Below, piece after piece: positions 1 to 6,856 of a DNA stretch of 64,000 nt. The notes beneath the pieces are model-generated. The model saw nothing but the letters and a program-made list of their open reading frames with translations, did not search any database and was not told the origin of the DNA. The position numbers and the translations under genes were made by a program. The stretch covers positions 1,489,001 through 1,553,000 of the forward strand of contig CP019636.1 in NCBI GenBank assembly GCA_002163975.1. Direction: 5' to 3'. The number at the start of each line of letters is the position of its first letter. Position 1 is the stretch's first letter. The stretch is from Nostocales cyanobacterium HT-58-2. Lineage in GTDB: Bacteria; Cyanobacteriota; Cyanobacteriia; Cyanobacteriales; Nostocaceae.

Positions 1-471
1 TTTTCAACAGTACGTCCTATCGGTGTTATTTTCCTGATAGTGGTTGCTGTCTATTTGTTAGGAAGCCTCTTCATTAAACAACCTCTAGCTATTCGCTCTC
101 ATGAGTTTCGCTTTCCTACTTTCAAAATATCGTTAGGGCAAATAGCAATTTCTGGCTTTGACTGGATTTTAGCTGCGATGGTTCTTTATATCTTGCTTCC
201 TGCCAATACACCGATAGCTTATTTAGACTTTTTGGGTATATACTTACTAGCAATGTTTGCAGGTGTTGTGAGTAATGTCCCAGGTGGATTAGGAGTCTTT
301 GAGACTGTTATTTTACTTATTCTGTCTGCTAAAATGTCTGCCGCAGCAGTTTTAGGAGCAATGCTGGCGTATAGAGGCGTTTACTACTTTTTGCCTACGC
401 TTATAGCCGCTGGTTTGCTAGGATTATACGAGTTGAAGTACGGTACTCGAAAAATTATCAAAAAAATGTAA
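1..471 (+). CDS. UPF0104 / LPG synthase-type membrane protein, C-terminal part
   Basis: The frame is open from the first base of the window, so the 5' part of the gene lies outside; about 156 residues are visible. They contain several hydrophobic segments and the motif NVPGGLGVFE, typical of the membrane domain of the lysylphosphatidylglycerol synthase TM family (UPF0104, PF03706). The C-terminus is basic (KKM). By family this is an integral inner-membrane protein; its substrate is not known. It ends 38 bp before the target repeat of the composite transposon, so the gene itself is intact at its 3' end. Confidence 0.75.
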   Translation, partial: FSTVRPIGVIFLIVVAVYLLGSLFIKQPLAIRSHEFRFPTFKISLGQIAISGFDWILAAMVLYILLPANTPIAYLDFLGIYLLAMFAGVVSNVPGGLGVFETVILLILSAKMSAAAVLGAMLAYRGVYYFLPTLIAAGLLGLYELKYGTRKIIKKM

Positions 472-509
472 GAAGAATTCATCAACCTGAAACTCAGAAG
501 TCAGCACTC

Positions 510-517
510 AGCAATAT
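510..517. repeat. Left 8-bp target-site duplication of composite transposon
   Basis: AGCAATAT directly abuts the outer end of the left IS copy. The same octamer in the same orientation abuts the outer end of the right copy at 6675-6682. IS1-family elements typically generate 8-9 bp duplications. The inner flanks of the two IS copies do not match each other or this octamer. Confidence 0.85.
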
Positions 518-1271
518 GGCGTTGCTGAATAGTAATGATAGATTTGACAGAATGGGGATATGAAGTGTCCTCAATGTTATTCCTCTCAAACCACAAAAAA
601 TGGGCATCGTCGAGGTAGGCAGTGCTACAAGTGTAAGCAATGTGGTCGGCAATTCCTCGAAACTGGTCGCCGTTGGCGTTACGCAAATGATGTCAAGCAA
701 TTATGTATCAAAATGTATCTCAATGGTATGGGTCTGCGTGGCATCGAACGAGTCACCGAGATTCACCACACCACAGTCATGCATTGGATTCGCGAAGCTG
801 GAGTCCAACTCCCAGATGCCCCAGAAGCTGAAGAAATCCCAGAAGTTGCTGACCTTGATGAGCTACAAACCTTTATTGGCAACAAGCGCAATAAGTTTTG
901 GATTTGGAGTGCTGTCAATCATCAACAAGCTGGAATTCTCGCATAGGTCATCGGCGACCGTAGCGCCAAAACCTTTGAACCTTTGTGGCTAGTCGTTAAA
1001 TGTTGGCACTGTTTCTTCTACATCACCGATGGCTGGAAGGTATATCCTATCTTTATTGACTCAGGTGAGCAAATTGTCAGCAAGACTTACATGACACGAA
1101 TTGAAGGGGAGAACACGCGTCTGCGGCATTACCTAGCAAGACTACATCGTTCGACCTTATGCTACTCCAAATCCCTAGAGATGCTCAAGTGTTCACTCCG
1201 CTTGCTGCTCCATTATTTGAAATATCACATAGTTCCGCTCCCACTTTAAATCATTACCTTTCAGCAACGCC
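518..1271 (+). mobile_element. IS1-family insertion sequence, left copy
   Basis: A 754-bp element. Its ends are imperfect inverted repeats: the left end begins GGCGTTGCTGAATAGTAATG and the reverse complement of the right end begins GGCGTTGCTGAAAGGTAATG. It carries one transposase frame, broken by a stop. It differs from the right-hand copy (5921-6674) at very few positions; two are visible in the transposase (a TGG to TAG change, and a Gly/Asp codon near 1067). Confidence 0.88.
560..1249 (+). pseudogene. IS1-family transposase, nonsense-mutated
   Basis: This frame would encode the same 229-residue transposase as the right copy. It starts with an InsA-type zinc-binding module (CPQCYSSQTTKNGHRRG followed by a second CxxC) and continues into an InsB-like catalytic part (ITDGWKVYP). 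Codon 129 is TAG at 944-946, where the intact copy has TGG (Trp), so translation stops just after GILA. The rest of the frame, to 1249, stays open. The copy is probably inactive by itself, although its ends could be used in trans by the intact transposase. Confidence 0.87.
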
Positions 1272-1356
1272 TAATATTTCTATACTAGAGTCTACACGGG
1301 AGGAATCAGCACAGGTTTAGTGATGGCATAAATGTTTATCCTAAAAATAAACTCCC

Positions 1357-1557
1357 ATGCCCCGTCAACCTCGTCAAATAAAACCTGATTACTGTTACCA
1401 CATTACTACCCGTTGCAATAACCGCGAATTTAAACTGAGTCGCCGGGAATGCCGGGAGGTGTTTCTCTACGCTATCAAAAAAGCTTTCGATAAATTCAAA
1501 TTTAAGCTTTATGCTTTGTGCATAATGTCGAATCATGTTCACTATTTCTTGTTTAAC
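1357..1557 (+). pseudogene. Truncated Y1 (REP-associated) HUH transposase
   Basis: The first 67 codons match the start of TnpA_REP / Y1_Tnp transposases (PF01797): DYCYHITTRCNNREF near the N-terminus and IMSNHVHYFLFN, with the His-hydrophobic-His metal motif at residues 60-62. Homology then stops abruptly. The downstream catalytic tyrosine region of this family is missing, and the sequence continues into the convergent esterase gene. A full-length member usually has more than 150 residues. It is therefore a 5' fragment left by a deletion or rearrangement inside the composite transposon. Confidence 0.7.
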
Positions 1558-3248
1558 AGGGCATTGGTAGATGCAAACGATCGCACCAGTTCAAGGTTTA
1601 TCGGGGACTGACTGATAGACTTGGCGTAAGAAGCACTCAGGTAAAAACGGTAATCTGGTTGATTGGCAATGTGGGTTTCAAAGAACGCAACACTCAGAAC
1701 TTTTGCATAAGAGTGAGCGATCGCCGGATTGGGGCCAATAAACTCTGGTGGAACGGGCAGCACTCCGCGTCCTGAATCCGTTTTAAGCAGCGAAAAGTGA
1801 GTTGCTTTGTCCATTAATACCAAATATTTATCGGATGCCGTTAGCCAGCTAAAGGGGCGAATTTGTTCGGGGACTGCCGGAGCAAAGATATCATCACTTC
1901 CTGAAACCAACATCACCGGGATTTTAATTTGCTCTAATCCCGACTGCCCAAATACGGTACTATCGAGGGGATTCATGGCAATCACAGCTTTGATGCGATC
2001 GTCTCTCAGCGAATAGTCTTTGGGGGCTAACTCGTCAACTCTGCACTGAATCAACAGTGATAAGTTCAGGGAGTTATTTGGATTACAATCCTTGTGTAGT
2101 TGCTGAAAATTAATGGCAGCACCCGCCAATGCCAGTACCGTATATCCGCCAAGAGATTGACCGATTGCGCCCACTTGATCGAGATTCAACCGTCCTCGAA
2201 ACCTGGAGTCTGATTGGGAAAGCCGTTGTAGTTCATCCAATAAAAATTTCACATCCAACGGGCGATCGATTGCTGCCATTGCGCTAGGCGGACTTGCTAA
2301 TCCCGAAAAGTAATCCTGATACTTTTTCCTGTTGGTGTCGGGGTGTTCGATGGCAGCAACCGCAAATCCATAGGATGCAAGATGCTCTGCCAGATAGGCA
2401 AAGCTCTGACGATCGGATGCTATCCCGTGGGAAATCACAATGACTGGAATCGGGGTTGGATTAACATCCCCGTTTTTTGGTTGAGGTAGGTACAGATCCA
2501 CTAGCAGTTGACGATTCCGGGATTGATCGTTTAGGTTCAGCGTTTCTTTTTGCCAGTTAAACGATCCACCTTTTCGCAAATCAGAGCGTTGGGAAAAATC
2601 AATGAGTGTCTGAGATGCCTCAGCGATTGCATCTTGCTGAATGGCAGCAATCAGAGAATCTCGCTGTTTCAAAATTCCTGACAGACTGCTAACGATTCCA
2701 CGGACACGGGGCAAGTTAAACCAAATCGTATGGCTGGGAAATTTCCGCAACACATTCACAAGCGTTAAGCCATCAGAGTCTGCTGCTGCCAAGATGAATG
2801 CCGATCGCAGTGCATAAAACCCATTTTGTTGAGAACCTGTTTGAAAATCATTTCCCAACCGCTTCATTACCGTTTCTCCTACCGGAGAGTAGGTAAACTG
2901 GGAGACTAAAGTTGGAGTGACATCAAAACGCCGTTGCAATAAATCTCGCAAACTTGCTAATTCCTCTGAATTTGCAAATTTGGCATAATAGGCAAAATCA
3001 CTGTCGATTTTTCCCTTCTTAGCAAAGGTTTCTAATGAATTAACAGGCAGATCAAACTGCCCAAACGGTGCATAGTAAAACGAAATTCGTTCGGCTCCAC
3101 AAGCAGGAATCGCAGATGCGATCGCAGAAACCATTCCCCCCAGAACTACTCTAAACTTTGCCAGTAGCTTTCTATCAGGATTGGCTATGATTTTTCGCTG
3201 CTTATGAATACATTTAGCTTGGGTCAGTAATTTCATATTCACCTTCAA
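1542..3248 (-). CDS. DUF1400 / alpha-beta hydrolase (PAF-acetylhydrolase-like esterase)
   Basis: 568 residues. An N-terminal hydrophobic segment (about residues 32-50) suggests export. A DUF1400 domain follows (ERISFYYAPFGQFDLPV and on, to about residue 135), then an alpha/beta-hydrolase domain with VISHG and the nucleophile elbow GQSLGGYT (Ser365). Candidate acid and histidine lie in GSDDIFAPA and KATHFSLL. The domain pair is a known cyanobacterial family of unknown substrate. A paralogue lies at 54420-56345. The last 8-10 residues read into the truncated Y1 transposase, so the native C-terminus has probably been replaced. First of the cargo genes in the composite transposon. Confidence 0.85.
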   Translation of the reverse strand: MKVNMKLLTQAKCIHKQRKIIANPDRKLLAKFRVVLGGMVSAIASAIPACGAERISFYYAPFGQFDLPVNSLETFAKKGKIDSDFAYYAKFANSEELASLRDLLQRRFDVTPTLVSQFTYSPVGETVMKRLGNDFQTGSQQNGFYALRSAFILAAADSDGLTLVNVLRKFPSHTIWFNLPRVRGIVSSLSGILKQRDSLIAAIQQDAIAEASQTLIDFSQRSDLRKGGSFNWQKETLNLNDQSRNRQLLVDLYLPQPKNGDVNPTPIPVIVISHGIASDRQSFAYLAEHLASYGFAVAAIEHPDTNRKKYQDYFSGLASPPSAMAAIDRPLDVKFLLDELQRLSQSDSRFRGRLNLDQVGAIGQSLGGYTVLALAGAAINFQQLHKDCNPNNSLNLSLLIQCRVDELAPKDYSLRDDRIKAVIAMNPLDSTVFGQSGLEQIKIPVMLVSGSDDIFAPAVPEQIRPFSWLTASDKYLVLMDKATHFSLLKTDSGRGVLPVPPEFIGPNPAIAHSYAKVLSVAFFETHIANQPDYRFYLSASYAKSISQSPINLELVRSFASTNALLNKK

Positions 3249-3391
3249 TCAGATTTAGGGCGTTGCATAAATGCGGGATGAATCAGTTAAACATGGGTAT
3301 TTATCTATACTTTAAATGATGATGTAATCTGCCAGCCAATTGAGCGATCGCCTCGCTTTTTGTCGGGTAATGGTGCTATGACAACATCTCT

Positions 3392-3566
3392 GTTAGGGAG
3401 CCAGCACCCACTCGTTTTAGGCGAACTGCCCTCACGCAGATGTCCAGCGCAGGGATACCTTTGAGGACTATTCAAAAAAGGCCACAGCGACCTGGGGACG
3501 TTGTAGCTTTTATCTGGATGTCACGCCAGAGCAGAAGCGTAAGAGGGTGGCCGCCGAGATACCTGC
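3392..3566 (+). pseudogene. Degraded tyrosine recombinase (integrase) C-terminal remnant
   Basis: Conceptual translation across three frames gives ASTHSF, then RRTALTQMSSAGIPLRTIQ, then GHSDLGTL, then YLDVTPEQKRKRVAAEI. This is the C-terminal catalytic region of a phage-type integrase, with the conserved HxxR (HSFR) and the later GH box. It is broken by a +1 shift after HSF (an extra T at about 3415-3418), another shift before GHSDLG, and a TAG after GTL. No catalytic tyrosine region follows. It is a dead relic carried within the composite transposon. Confidence 0.68.
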
Positions 3567-3963
3567 AAAAAGAGACACGTTGTAAGGGACTTCCCACTAA
3601 AAAAATATTCCATCACTTTGTAGGCAAGGGAGCAGGAAGCAGGGGGAAGAAACAGTGGCGTTGAGTTTAAAAATTGGGATAATTTATTTTCTGGACTTCC
3701 CTAAATAAATATTGCAAACAATCCCTTGTTGATTTACGCGCCTTGCCCCAAAATGATAGAGGGCGAATCAAATTTTTGCACGGTAAAACCAAGCTTTCAC
3801 CTCTTTTTGTCCCTGACACTTGCCCAAAAATGACCCTTTTAGGGAATGTTTTTATTTGAATAGTCAAGTAATGGTCGAGGCTGAAACGAAGGTAAATCAA
3901 GGGTTTTGACAATTGAGTTTACAAAACTTTACAACGTGTCCCATTTTGCACATATCTCGGCGG
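3551..3963. repeat. MITE-like element with 33-bp imperfect inverted repeats
   Basis: The segment 3551-3583 (starting CCGCCGAGATACCTGC) and the reverse complement of 3931-3963 (starting CCGCCGAGATATGTGC) agree at 29 of 33 positions. About 350 bp lies between them, with no recognisable gene; an 81-codon frame on the minus strand (3667-3912) has no family resemblance. The left arm overlaps the last codons of the degraded integrase. This could be a non-autonomous element or a relic end of a larger one. Confidence 0.5.
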
Positions 3964-3995
3964 ATACCCATGAAGTCCTTACCTGAAGCAGGACT

Positions 3996-4301
3996 TTACA
4001 ACTCTAACGTATCAATGCTTTGGGCAAGAGTAACATCATTCATGGTAATTCCACCTGCATCGTGGGTTGTCAGTTGAACTGTAACCTGGTTATAAACATT
4101 GAACCACTCTGGATGATGGCCTTGGGTTTCTGCAATCAGTGCAACGCGAGTCATAAAGCCAAATGCTGCGATAAATGAGGTGAATTCAAAGTGGCGGTAG
4201 AGTTTACCGTCTACAATCTTCCAATGATTTAGTCTTGCGATCGCGCGCTCCAGTTCATCTGGTGATAGCACAGCGCAATTTACCAATTGATTGCTAATCA
4301 T
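3996..4301 (-). CDS. Pterin-4a-carbinolamine dehydratase (PCD/DCoH family)
   Basis: 101 residues, the usual length for PF01329. The active-site signature is intact: [16 protein letters not shown] followed by TTHD and a later Asp (NDVTLA). The enzyme dehydrates 4a-hydroxytetrahydropterin to recycle the cofactor of aromatic amino acid hydroxylases; in bacteria without such a hydroxylase its role is uncertain. It is the last of three same-strand genes in the transposon cargo, 104 bp after the Coq4-like gene, with a hairpin between them. No hydroxylase gene is visible in this window. Confidence 0.88.
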   Translation of the reverse strand: MISNQLVNCAVLSPDELERAIARLNHWKIVDGKLYRHFEFTSFIAAFGFMTRVALIAETQGHHPEWFNVYNQVTVQLTTHDAGGITMNDVTLAQSIDTLEL

Positions 4302-4345
4302 ACAATTTATGTCTCCAATCGATTTATCAGAATTGCGTCAAACTT

Positions 4346-4376
4346 GAAGGGCATCTGAGCCTGTTGGATGCCCTTC
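4346..4376 (-). terminator. Hairpin between Coq4-like and PCD genes
   Basis: GAAGGGCATC and GATGCCCTTC form a perfect 10-bp stem around an 11-nt loop. On the minus strand the stem is followed by CAAGTTTGAC, with no run of T. It may therefore be a weak or Rho-assisted terminator, or an mRNA-stability structure within the operon. Confidence 0.4.
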
Positions 4377-4405
4377 TTCAGCCTGATCAACGGGAGATGA
4401 TGTCC

Positions 4406-5179
4406 TCAACAGTCGACCAATGGGCGCTGCGCTGCGAGGGTGGGGGCGATCGCATCCCGCAGATAAGGACGGCTATACCAACTCCAGAGTCCTTCGGTCA
4501 CTGGCACAATGTTTAATTCGGCACGCCACTCGTCTATAGGACGTTCCAGTCCTTCTTCAAACTTCACCGGAAACAAGGGTTTCGCTTGCCGTGCAATGCG
4601 GATGCCTTGAGAAATCAGGTCAAACTTATATTCCAGAGGAGAATGGATGCCTTCCGGTGCTTGATTAGCCATGAACGCTAGCAACGAGCCAATCAAATCA
4701 ATGAACGTGAATGCAGGATAGCCAATTTGCCCAACTGTCGCTGAAATCACTCCCAGTTCGCCGTGGTCATCAAAGCTAAAGCCCGTCAAAATATGATGCA
4801 GATCATGAGTTTTGCGAACGCGATGGGTAATGTAATCGACATCTGATTCAATTTTTCGGAGGCGATAGAACCGTGGATCATAGTTCATGGCACTGAGAAC
4901 ACGAGCATAAGTCCAACCCAATGAGCCTTCCGACAGCTTCAGCAAGGTTTCCAGATCAAACTCTGGGCCCATATAACGCTCATCAACTAATTGTGCTGAG
5001 TCTGGATTTTGACGGACAACCTGCAAACATCTTTTCATTTGCTCACTATCAGTAAAAGCATCCTCAATATCGAAGATGTTTTGCGTGTCAACTCTCCCCC
5101 CAGCAACCATGTCAACTAAAGACAGCAGTTTATCAACATTTTCAGGAGTTGCTAGTTCGTTGATATATTTGAATCCCAT
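4406..5179 (-). CDS. Coq4-like protein
   Basis: 257 residues from the ATG at 5179, chosen because GAGG lies 8 bases upstream; the frame stays open further upstream. The Coq4 (PF05019) metal motif HDxxH-x11-E is complete: HDLHH, then eleven residues, then Glu in DDHGELGV. Coq4 organises ubiquinone synthesis in eukaryotes and proteobacteria and has been linked to ring C1 chemistry. Cyanobacteria make plastoquinone rather than ubiquinone, so the substrate here is open. Transposon cargo, lying between the Crp-like regulator and the pterin dehydratase on the same strand. Confidence 0.82.
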   Translation of the reverse strand: MGFKYINELATPENVDKLLSLVDMVAGGRVDTQNIFDIEDAFTDSEQMKRCLQVVRQNPDSAQLVDERYMGPEFDLETLLKLSEGSLGWTYARVLSAMNYDPRFYRLRKIESDVDYITHRVRKTHDLHHILTGFSFDDHGELGVISATVGQIGYPAFTFIDLIGSLLAFMANQAPEGIHSPLEYKFDLISQGIRIARQAKPLFPVKFEEGLERPIDEWRAELNIVPVTEGLWSWYSRPYLRDAIAPTLAAQRPLVDC

Positions 5180-5286
5180 GATTGTTACCTCGCGGTGCGT
5201 TGTTTTTTGTCGATAACTGCATCTTACGGTGACTCCACAGGTAAGCAACAGGAGCTTTTTTTGATATAGGTCAAATTTGATCCTGA

Positions 5287-5919
5287 TCAAATTTCCTGGG
5301 CTAGATGACGGCGGCGTTGCTGATTTCGATATCTGGCGCGGATACGACTGAGGGTTTCTTGGGTTATTCCCAAATAGGAGGCAAGATGTCCTAGCTTGAC
5401 GCGATCGAGGATATCAGGGTGTCTCTGAACGAGATCCTCATATCGTTCAAAAGCGGTTTGAGTTTTCATTAGAAAAGCCCATTCTGCTAACTCAATATAA
5501 TAATGTTCTATCAATAATCGTCCAATCTTATTCCATGCAGGGTCGTTGTCATAAAGATATTGCAACCCCTCATAAGTTGTCACAAAAAACTGGCAATTTG
5601 AAACTGATTTAATATTTTCTTTACTTGGTTTTCTCGAAATAAAGCTATGAGGTGAGTAAATAAAATCATCTTCAAATGCAAACCTTGACGTGATCTCCTT
5701 GTCTTCAACACAGTAAAATTGCCGAACTACCCCTTTAACCAGAAAATACAAATACTTTGATATTTCACCTTCCTTCAGGAGTTGATAGTCTTTTGGGAAC
5801 TCCTGGTACTTGAAAAATTTACGAACATTTTCCTGCTGTTGTTTACTGAGTATGACTACTCGATCTAAAACTTGAAATAGCTTTTCGTATTGATCAATTT
5901 CTTGCTGCATATGAATCAT
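5287..5919 (-). CDS. Crp/Fnr-family transcription regulator
   Basis: 210 residues from the ATG at 5919, or 207 from the ATG at 5910. The frame runs on into the IS (to 6033), but that part is antisense-like IS sequence. The protein has a cyclic-nucleotide-binding-like beta barrel (YQLLKEGEISKYLYFLVKG, residues about 37-110) and a C-terminal winged helix with HLASYLGITQETLSRIR. That helix resembles the Crp-type regulators common in Bacteroidetes and some cyanobacteria. It lacks the cysteine cluster of Fnr. Its start codon lies one base from the inner end of the right IS copy, so its original promoter and ribosome site are gone. It may regulate the two cargo genes that follow. Confidence 0.82.
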   Translation of the reverse strand: MIHMQQEIDQYEKLFQVLDRVVILSKQQQENVRKFFKYQEFPKDYQLLKEGEISKYLYFLVKGVVRQFYCVEDKEITSRFAFEDDFIYSPHSFISRKPSKENIKSVSNCQFFVTTYEGLQYLYDNDPAWNKIGRLLIEHYYIELAEWAFLMKTQTAFERYEDLVQRHPDILDRVKLGHLASYLGITQETLSRIRARYRNQQRRRHLAQEI

Positions 5920-5920
5920 G

Positions 5921-6674
5921 GGCGTTGCTGAAAGGTAATGATTTAAAGTGGGAGCGGAACTATGTGATATTTCAAATAATGGAGCAGCAAGCGGAGTGAA
6001 CACTTGAGCATCTCTAGGGATTTGGAGTAGCATAAGGTCGAACGATGTAGTCTTGCTAGGTAATGCCGCAGACGCGTGTTCTCCCCTTCAATTCGTGTCA
6101 TGTAAGTCTTGCTGACAATTTGCTCATCTGAGTCAATAAAGATAGGATATACCTTCCAGCCATCGGTGATGTAGAAGAAACAGTGCCAACATTTAACGAC
6201 TAGCCACAAAGGTTCAAAGGTTTTGGCGCTACGGTCGCCGATGACCCATGCGAGAATTCCAGCTTGTTGATGATTGACAGCACTCCAAATCCAAAACTTA
6301 TTGCGCTTGTTGCCAATAAAGGTTTGTAGCTCATCAAGGTCAGCAACTTCTGGGATTTCTTCAGCTTCTGGGGCATCTGGGAGTTGGACTCCAGCTTCGC
6401 GAATCCAATGCATGACTGTGGTGTGGTGAATCTCGGTGACTCGTTCGATGCCACGCAGACCCATACCATTGAGATACATTTTGATACATAATTGCTTGAC
6501 ATCATTTGCGTAACGCCAACGGCGACCAGTTTCGAGGAATTGCCGACCACATTGCTTACACTTGTAGCACTGCCTACCTCGACGATGCCCATTTTTTGTG
6601 GTTTGAGAGGAATAACATTGAGGACACTTCATATCCCCATTCTGTCAAATCTATCATTACTATTCAGCAACGCC
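5921..6674 (-). mobile_element. IS1-family insertion sequence, right copy (intact)
   Basis: 754 bp, the same ends and length as the left copy at 518-1271 but inverted. It encodes an uninterrupted transposase and is the likely source of activity for the composite. Its outer end is followed directly by the octamer AGCAATAT (6675-6682). Confidence 0.9.
5943..6632 (-). CDS. IS1-family transposase (intact, single frame)
   Basis: 229 residues. The N-terminal zinc module is CPQC followed by CYKCKQCG, then a helix-turn-helix-like part (GLRGIERVTEIHHTTVMHWIREAG). The catalytic part contains GNKRNKFWIWSAVNH, ITDGWKVYP and YMTRIEGENTRLRHYLARL, which aligns with the InsB C-terminus of IS1. Classical IS1 makes this protein by frameshifting between insA and insB; here it is one continuous frame, as in other cyanobacterial IS1-family members. 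Only this copy in the window is intact. Confidence 0.9.
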   Translation of the reverse strand: MKCPQCYSSQTTKNGHRRGRQCYKCKQCGRQFLETGRRWRYANDVKQLCIKMYLNGMGLRGIERVTEIHHTTVMHWIREAGVQLPDAPEAEEIPEVADLDELQTFIGNKRNKFWIWSAVNHQQAGILAWVIGDRSAKTFEPLWLVVKCWHCFFYITDGWKVYPIFIDSDEQIVSKTYMTRIEGENTRLRHYLARLHRSTLCYSKSLEMLKCSLRLLLHYLKYHIVPLPL

Positions 6675-6682
6675 AGCAATAT
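6675..6682. repeat. Right 8-bp target-site duplication of composite transposon
   Basis: AGCAATAT immediately outside the right IS copy, identical in sequence and orientation to 510-517. Confidence 0.85.
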
Positions 6683-6856
6683 AACTCTCAAGCTGAATTC
6701 TGTGCTCTTCCAAAGCGTATAATTTTATAATATCTATAAAGTCTTATAAAACGCCCGTAGTTCTGTATTCATCCTGATAAGGAATTGAAAGTGCCGTCAA
6801 GGCTTGCTAATTCAGCGCGGGCATTGATTTTACAGGCACAAGCAATAATAAAAGTT

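Larger units (their letters stand above)
3249..3995. other. Relic-rich gap between esterase and pterin dehydratase
   Basis: About 750 bp without an intact gene. It holds the integrase remnant (3392-3566), the inverted repeat pair (3551-3963) and a low-complexity stretch around 3620-3660 of the AGGAAGCAGGGG type common in filamentous cyanobacteria. One HIP1 octamer lies near 3344. Confidence 0.6.
518..6674. mobile_element. IS1-family composite transposon (about 6.2 kb)
   Basis: Two 754-bp IS copies in inverted orientation (518-1271 and 5921-6674) bound a 4.65-kb cargo and are flanked by the identical octamer AGCAATAT. Matching outer flanks with non-matching inner flanks are what transposition of the whole unit gives. 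Two independent IS insertions, or an inversion between them, would not give this pattern. The cargo, left to right: Y1 transposase fragment, DUF1400 esterase, degraded tyrosine recombinase, MITE-like inverted repeat, pterin dehydratase, Coq4-like protein and Crp/Fnr regulator. The unit sits between the membrane protein gene and lysC, ending 182 bp before the lysC start. The insertion looks recent because the two IS copies are nearly identical. Confidence 0.82.

Noticed and set aside
3667..3912. 81-codon minus-strand frame inside the MITE-like element
   Set aside because: No ribosome site, no recognisable domain, and it lies within a repeat-bounded relic region.
5943..6033. Extension of the Crp-like protein into the IS (MLLQIPRDAQVF start)
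   Set aside because: The extra residues come from a secondary frame of the transposase 3' region; the regulator family starts near the ATG at 5919 or 5910. The fusion possibility is noted as a finding only.
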